This document shows positions 56,281 through 64,000 of a DNA stretch of 64,000 nt, piece by piece (the first letter of the stretch is position 1; each line of letters starts with the position of its first letter). This DNA comes from Cymbidium sinense (taxonomy: Eukaryota; Streptophyta; Magnoliopsida; Asparagales; Orchidaceae). A program made the translations under genes and the position numbers. The notes under the pieces are model-generated. The model was given only the letters and a program-made list of their open reading frames with translations, did not search any database and was not told where the DNA came from. The DNA is taken from positions 37,422,983 to 37,486,982 of the forward strand of contig CM038223.1 in the NCBI GenBank assembly GCA_021442155.1, in the 5' to 3' direction.

Positions 56281-59200
56281 GAACCGAGATTCAATTCTCA
56301 ATCCAAATCTCAAATTCAAATTCAAATTCCAAATCTAATTTTAAATTTAACTCCAAATGATTGAAATCCAAAATCAAATTCAAATCTTAAGACCCTTCCT
56401 AAGCCATATGAACCACATTCATAAGCTTAGCCAAAACTCCCTTTAGATCAAATCAAACTCAATTAATTTCTTTATAAATAAATTATTCTTTCATTTATAT
56501 TCATAAATATAAATGAAATCTAAATTCAAATGACCAAAATTATATCAAAATCAAATCCAAACTCAATCCCAGCCCTTTAAGCCAATTCTTTGGACTTAAC
56601 AAATTATCAGATCAAGTTAAAACCAATGGATTTTCTCTTGAATCAATCATTCATTCAATCATTTATCCAAATACAAGTAAAACCTACAATCATTAAACCA
56701 AATTCAAGTCAACCTAAGTCAAGCATAACTTAACCCTTTCGACTTAAAACTTTCAATTAAGCCAAAACTTATTGGACTCCAAAATGGTTGCCATTGAATT
56801 TATATTTCAATCCAGGGCTCATATATAAGTTCAACTAAACTCGGATCAAACCAAAATCAAACCAATTGACCCACTTAGGTCCACTTGACCCAAAGTGACC
56901 TAAAGGACCCATTTGAGCCAACTTCCAATCCAACCCAAATTGGATTGAACCAAGCTCACCAAAACCTTCCACCATGATTATTGATCTCCCTAGGATGATC
57001 AATTGCAATCAATTGGGTCAAACTAAGTCAACTTAGTCATTTGACCAAGTCAACCCTTAGCCCAAATAAACCAAAACTAGCCAAAACTCATCTTACATCA
57101 AATTGATTGGAACCAATGATTTGAATCAACCCAAAATCAATATTTAAATATGACTTGACCACCAATTGAGCCAAATCAAGCAATTGGCCATTTGATCCAA
57201 GTTGACCCAAATTGGTCTAAAAGATCAAATTAGGTCAAATCATGATCTAACCTAAATTGATTGCAGCCAATGGCTCAAGTTCATTCCAAATTGATTATTG
57301 AACTTGACCAAAGCCATAATTAAACCCAATTTGATCAATCGAGCCCAATTGAGCAGCAAATAGGCCTAAAGGGTCAATTTGGCCTAAATCCTGATTCAAA
57401 TTGAATTAAATAATAATTTGGCCAATTTTGGTCAAATTGGTCAACTCATTCCATTTGATTCAAATGAGCCAAAATCAATTCTAAGCCAAATTAAATCAAA
57501 TTAATCATACCAAAACTCTTCAAATTATCATTTGAATCTAACTTAAGCCTTGGTTTGACCCAATTTAACTAATTGGTCAACCTAACCTGATATGACCCAA
57601 CGTGACCCATATAACCCAAATTGGGCCAAATCACTTGAAACCAAGCCATGAACCATTGGGGGATGATCAAACCCAACCCAAACCTATTTGGGATCATCTC
57701 GAAATCAACCCAACCCAATTAAATCCCTCATGAATCCTCCCTCACATAAGATTCCACCCAACCTCATTTATTTCTCCCCCATCACATGCACTTAACTCCT
57801 CCCCAACATTTACATTGAATAAAGCTGATCATATGGCAACAAGAGAGGACTTTAGAGAAAAAAATCCTAAAGTTCTCAATCAATCCATCATCTATCCCAA
57901 CCACCCAAGCAAGATAATAATACTTTGGAGCCAAAAAATTCAAAAAGGGTGGATTTTCACCATTATAAAGGAGGGGAAATGAGGCTTATTCCTCTTCCTC
58001 CCCACCATTATTCTAAGAGCTCCCCAAAGCAAAGGAACCCATCCCCACCTCTTTGAGCCATTTTTTATCAAAAAATATAAATAGAAGCTTTTTGGCCAAG
58101 GCGGTGAACATTAGAGAAAATGATGTTCCAAAGGAAAGGTTAAAAAATTCAAAGCTTATATACCTAAGAGTTCATCAAGTCATCGCCGTAAATCATCCCG
58201 TAACCTTCAAAAACCATAGTTGGCCTTAGGATCCTCCATTTTGTGATGGTTTTTGTGCATTTTTTAGAAATTCACCTTAGATAATCCTGCATTTTTACTT
58301 TAAATCATTCCAATTAGAAAATAGAATTTTTTTTTGGTGCGAATCGATGTGAAAATGAGTCCATTTGGACAAATTTTCATTTAGAAACCATCTTTTTTTC
58401 TCAAAACCCAATTTTATTCACTGCTGGCGGCGACCATCCGATCCACGATTCACGGGATGGACGATCATCACGGGTAGATCGTGCTATCTGGGCCTTCATA
58501 TTGCATGATGCGATAGAACATCGATTGCGTTCGCATGATGGCTCGGATCACATGCGATTGTGATCAGCCTTTGATCACTGATTTGATCGCGACGGACGGT
58601 TGACGAGCGCGTCATCCGTTGATGGACTTTTCCGCATCGGATATCCCAACCAGTCGCCGATCGATGGCCGCACCGCGTCTGCATGATTGATTTAAATAAA
58701 ATTCAATTTTCTGATTTAAAAAATTACTTTAAATCACCTGAAATTTCCAAAATTCATAGAAAATCAAATACTTAACCAAAAATTGTAAACAAGGGCTTGT
58801 TGGATTTGTCTTTTTGAGAGGAACCCAATAAATCCAAAATCCATAAATTTTACTAAATGGCTTGTGCGTAATTTAGGTTTTAGTGAAAATAAAGTTTTAT
58901 TAATTACTCTAAAAATATAAGTTAGATTGAGTTGAACTTTTCAGGGAATGAAAGTAAAGTTAAAACACACCTATCATAAAAATAACAAGTGAAAAGGACT
59001 TCTGCACTGGGAGAAATTAAATTTTAAAGTTTAGATTATCTATTTTAATAAAATAAATCAAATAAAAATTCAGAAATTTACTAAAAATCTTCAAATGGCT
59101 TAAATCACTTCAATTGACATCTAGGACTCTTAAAGAAATAATGTGATTTTCTGAATTCTAATGAACCTCAAACAAACACTTAAGATTAAAGTTTAATAAA

Positions 59201-62200
59201 TTTAAGAATTAATTAAAATATAATCTAAAATAATTTTAATATCAAAATCAAAATTAGAAATGAAATAACACTTAAGCAATCATTAATCAAATCTCAAATC
59301 AGAAAAATATCATCCTCCTAAGAAATTAAATTAAATATGATCAAACCTATTTAAATAAATAAAACTCAATTAAATGATTAAATCTTAAATCAAACTTAAA
59401 ATTAAACAAATCTAGGAAACTTTAACATGGGTCAAACTAGTATAACTAAACCTTTACTAAGCATGGAGTCTTAATCATATGAAACTCCTTAATGAATATA
59501 AATAATTTGAAACTAATTAATCATTAAATAAACTAAAAATCAAATTGATTAACAAATCAATTCAACATAATCATTTAATATTAATCAAATTAAACGAAAT
59601 AAAGTTAAAGTAAACTTAATTAACATATGATTAAATCACATCCATTTGGAATAATATAATTAATTAACCATTAAATATTTTAGCCTAATAATTAAATCAA
59701 ATATGTTAATGAAATCGAACAAAGATAATAAATGAATCAAATCAAATAAAACTCTAATCATAAATAATCAAACTTAATTGAAATGAAATAAATAGTTAAT
59801 TCACTTAATAATAATGATGGTAATAATAATAATCCTTTAATCAAATCAAACTTAAGTAAAACACTTAACTAAATAAAATCACTAATATGTGGAAAATTAA
59901 GTCATTAATCTCTAATTAAACAAACCCCTAATTAATCTAATGATTTAAAAATTTAATTACCCTTAATCAAACTTAATTAATCAAACATCTAATTATTGAA
60001 AACTTAATGTATTAATCCATCATCTTAATGAATCAAATTAATTTAAATAAATTACATTAAAGCTAACTCTTAAATTAAGCTTAAATCAAACCCCTAATTA
60101 AATTTAATAATTAATCACACCCCTCAAGTAAACTAATTAAGTTAATCAAATTAATTATTATAAACTTAAGCTTAATCAAACATAATCAAAATGCAGTTAA
60201 ATACTAATCAAATCCTAAATTAAACCTAAATCATTAAGTCATTAATTACATTATTAAGAATTAAATAAATCTTTATTTAATTTAATAATTAACTTAAACA
60301 CACTTCTTAATTAAAATAATTATAAATCCAATTGAATAAACACCTAATTAATACAAACATAAATTATCCATCATCTTAATAAACCAAATTAACTTTATAA
60401 ATCAGATTAAAATTAATTCAAATCAAACACTTAATTAATCTATTAATTAATTTGATCACACATCTTAAGTAAACTAATTAAGTAAATTAAGTTAATCATA
60501 TTAAACTTTAACTTAATTAAACATAAATACAATTAAATACTAATCAATTCTTAATTTAAACTTCATTAATTACATCATTAAGCTAAACAAATATGAAATC
60601 AAATTAAAAAAAATTAAACAAATCTTTACTTAATTTAATAATTGATCACACCTCTTAAACAAGCTAATTAAGTTAATCAAATTAATCATATTAAACTTAA
60701 GCTTAATTAAACATAAATTTGAACATAATCAAAATGCAATTAAATGCCAATCAAATCCTAAATAAGTCATTAATTACATCATCAAGCTAAACAAATATGA
60801 AATCAAATTGAAAATTAAATAATTCTTTATAATTAATCTAAACTCACTTCTTAATTAAACTAATAATCACATTGAACCCAAGCAAACCCATAGACTAATA
60901 AAATTAATCAAATAAAAATAAATCAAATTAAATTACATTAAGAAAGACTCTCATTAATTTAATATGTAATCAGATCAAATTCATTCAACCTACTTAAATA
61001 AGATAAACTAATTAACTATCCAATGTCTGAAATCAAAATACAAACCAAACTTTGATAAACATGACAAATGGATGAGATTAAAAAAAAATTAATTGCAAGG
61101 AATCAAACTCAATTAAAATAAAATAAAATCTCAATTAATTTAATATGAAACTACAAATAAATCATAATCAAATCAAATAAACATAAAGTTAAGTCACATC
61201 ACCATAATCAAGAAAAAATTAAATTAAGGATATTGAATTATCAAGATTTAATTAAACCAAAACATCTAATCTAAAATTAATCAATCAAAACACATGAATT
61301 TAAACAAACTTAAACTTCATTAAAGATATGATTATCAAGATTTAATTAAACCAAAAATCTCTAAAATTAATTAATAAAATATATGAATTTAAACAAACTT
61401 AAACTTCATTATATTAAGGATATTGATTATGAAAATATAATTAAACCAAAACATTAATCAATCAAATACTTAAACAAACTTAGATTTTAAATGCTAAATC
61501 AAATCAAATAAGTCAAATCAAATAAATTGCATAAATTAACATTAACCATTTTTAGAATTATCAATGAAATCACCCAAAAGTAAAATTTAAACAAATTCAA
61601 ATTCAAATTGAAACTTAAACTAAAGCTAAAAAGTCTTGTCACACAAGCCTTAAACACACATTAGAATACTAAGTCACCATAATGCTAAGTTAGATTGTAT
61701 GTATGATGTTTGTTTTTGTTTTGTGATGTAATATTTTAGACTAGATGTTAGGGTGTATGCTCGTGACTAGATGGTAGGTTAATCTAATCATATTTTATGC
61801 AAGTGGTTGTGCTTAAGGGACCACATAATAAAAATATAAATGTGTTTCTTTGTGTGCTACTTAGCCCTAAGAATAACTCAACAGAATAGGGCTAGTTACC
61901 CATGTGTGTGCTAAGTCCAAATTATTCTATATAATTGGGTTGTATGGTGTGTTTAGTTAACATTTATTTTATAAGTGTAGCTAGATTTACTTTTCCTATT
62001 CTTAATGTAATTTTATATTAGGAATTAGAATTAGTGTTATGGGAGATTAGGATGAGTAGTGGCCAGCAGGCTTAGTCCCTGTGGTGCCTTGTAATGCTTT
62101 TGGAGAAAATCAAATCAAAAAGAAGAAAAAGAAGAAATGAAGAAAAGAAGAACTCCATAACATGTATTATTTTTGTAATCCGGGTTATATAAGGTTAGAG

Positions 62201-63660
62201 CTTGGCTACCCATATTTTTTTCTCTTTTCGGGGTGTATGGCGGAACTCGACCATAGTGGCCTTTTATTCTTTTATGGTAGTCTATAAAATTGTTTGATGT
62301 TGTGTTTAGATTGTGCACTAGCACAACATGCTTTACCTAGTTTCTTCATGTTTGATGTTTGAATGTGTGGCCTAGATGCAATAGGCTCTTAGGATAAAAT
62401 TAAATTTTATACCCCAATTAATAACTCACAATTGAAATTTAAAATAACTCATAACCTCACATATAAGCTTAAGAATTAAATCAAGATAATAAAATTTTTA
62501 GCAACCCCTTAGTTGGATGAATGAATGTATATCATGCATGCCATATTCTTCCACTCTTGTTAAGAGGGGCTTCCATCTGCAGAATGTAGTCTTAACCCAT
62601 GAGAGCCTTTGATGAAAGAACACCACTTTATCTCTTGATTTGGCCCATAATTAAGTTTTCATGCATTTAGGCATACAAAATCCCATAGCTTATGTCAAAA
62701 TAAAGAGTCCCAAAGAATCAAATAAATTTGATAAAGTTTACATTAGATTAAGTCATGGTTTCATACCACTCATGCTCTAGTCTCTTAGGGAATGAGTTTA
62801 AGGACTTAGTCTCCTTTCTAGATAAATAATGGCCTAGCCATCTTGCAAAGTTCAAGACATGCCTACATGGATTTAAAGAGTAGGAGGTGTTAGCTGGCTG
62901 TCGCTCTAGGCGATTATAATTCCAATAGTTGGGTGATTTATTCTCTCTTATCGAGGTAAATCATATACCCATTTTTTTCTTAGATTTAGATTGTGTTTTG
63001 GCCCTCGCAAAAGCTTCCTAGATTTAGGATCTAAGATAGTTGCTTCCCTTTATGGGCTATAAGCATAAATCCTCACCTCTTAGGTATTTCCATAATCTTA
63101 TGTTATGGAATTATAAGCCCTAACAATCTAATAAAATGTCAACTCAAATAATTAACTCTCTTCAATTTCAAAAATATAAAGCCCAATTATAGGATAGATT
63201 GGAATGCTCACTAGGCTTCCTAGTATCATGAGCATTTCTACTTTCTCCGGATTCCAAAAAAGTCTTCTCCTTGATCTATCTCATTTGATTTTCTAAAATA
63301 GCCAATCCTTTGATAGTCTTGAAATCTTTGGAGACCCTAATTGTCTACTTTAATCGAGTAATTTAATATTTTCATTCTTAGATGTAATTAACTATGGGGC
63401 TTGCCTCCATAGAACTTAATGAAGCTTAAAATAAACCCTACTTTACTTTTCCATGTAAAGTAGGAAAGATCTAGTATATTTGAAGACCCAATGCCTTAGG
63501 AGTCCTTATTAGGTGATTAAGGTCCATTATAGGGTGGTGATTTCTATCTTTTGAGATAGTACATCATTCCTTAATGTCATACCGATCACTTCAATAAGTA
63601 CCCCTAAGATCTGTGGTGTCACATCTCAAAATAAACACCACATTTTTAGACTCCTAGAAG
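56280..63660. repeat. Long repeat block, copy 2
   Basis: Same module order as copy 1: ttgacc-rich (56840-57650), TATA-containing stretch (tataaag, ~57964), GATC-rich island (58425-58690), AT-rich tract (58700-61650), cattagaatactaagtcacc (~61660), gaggtgttagctggctg (~62884) and taactatggggcttgcctcc (~63393). Copies are diverged, so the insertions are not recent. Confidence 0.6.
58700..61650. repeat. G-poor, AT-rich tract with internal tandem repeats
   Basis: Plus strand is almost all A, T and C. Contains three ~95-bp units (from ~61228, 61324, 61418; gattatcaagatttaattaa type) and three larger related units (from ~60116, 60456, 60648; aactaattaagttaatcaa type). Confidence 0.65.
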
Positions 63661-64000
63661 GTTCCTCTCTCCATATTTAGTAGATAATTATTATCTCCAA
63701 GCATCGATAGTGGACTTATATTTTATATATGTTCGAGACTATCATTCTTTCCATTGACATAGCTTATTTCATCCTTAAGCAAAGCTCAACATCCTTTAGT
63801 TTTAGGACCTCATCATGTAGGTCTTAAAATCTATTGGATTCCCCTAATAGGTAAAAATTAAAATTAATCAAATAAAGGAGATGACCAAAATTAAGAACCC
63901 CTTCATCGTCTTGATGGTGAGGTAAGGTTCATCCCATGAACAATAAGAAAATAAATCCCTTCTACAAAATAACATGTCTTTCGAAAAGAAATTTTTCAAA
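63660..64000. other. Repeat-derived sequence at window end
   Basis: No gene recognised; probably continues the long repeat block past the window. Confidence 0.4.

Noticed and set aside
58496..58684. 62-codon minus-strand open frame
   Set aside because: Arises from the GATC-rich island; no protein-like pattern.

Overview
The window is nuclear DNA of a flowering plant. It is AT-rich, has one spliced gene with canonical GT-AG introns, and is otherwise filled with plant-type retrotransposon relics (Ty3/gypsy, Sirevirus-like Ty1/copia, RTE LINE). The isomerase C-terminus resembles monocot homologues I remember, but this is weak evidence and I do not name a species. Three introns of 6 to 15 kb stuffed with repeats point to a large, repeat-rich genome.

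1-1,629: an aldo-keto reductase pseudogene on the minus strand. 1,630-33,841 (+): the only host protein gene I can support, cytosolic-type glucose-6-phosphate isomerase (PGI). It has 19 exons in the window, splicing in phase to 511 codons plus a stop. The first ~86 codons, probably four exons, lie upstream. Most introns are 70-830 bp, but three are giant (15.1, 6.3 and 6.4 kb). The first two carry identifiable transposable elements. The last carries only unassigned repeats.

The 15.1-kb intron holds a decayed Ty3/gypsy element of the Tat type (LTR, gag, protease and RT traces, 4.3-6.5 kb), an element with a plant-transposon-protein ORF (element A, 7.6-11.45 kb), minus-strand coding remnants (12.7-15 kb) and LTR-like blocks. 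The 6.3-kb intron holds similar minus-strand remnants (20.4-23.6 kb), a Tat-like LTR (23.9-24.4 kb), a TG/TA microsatellite and two 5'-truncated RTE insertions with clear target-site duplications.

34-64 kb is intergenic repeat. It holds a minus-strand Ty3/gypsy relic lacking RT and integrase (35.8-38.3 kb), element B (a minus-strand relative of element A, 38.6-43.05 kb), a duplicated Tat gag segment (43.1-44.8 kb), two long same-orientation repeat blocks (44.8-50.9 and 56.3-63.7 kb) and, between them, a Sirevirus-like copia relic (51.3-53.9 kb). Every element ORF is broken.

The most unusual features are arrays of a degenerate GC-rich palindrome (type AGCGCCGCGGCGCT) on both sides of the element A and B ORFs, a ~57-bp tandem array expanded only in element A, W-box-dense stretches in the long repeats, and a PGI stop codon that appears displaced by one base in an A run, adding 29 residues. 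There is no sign of a prokaryotic-style defence or other gene system.
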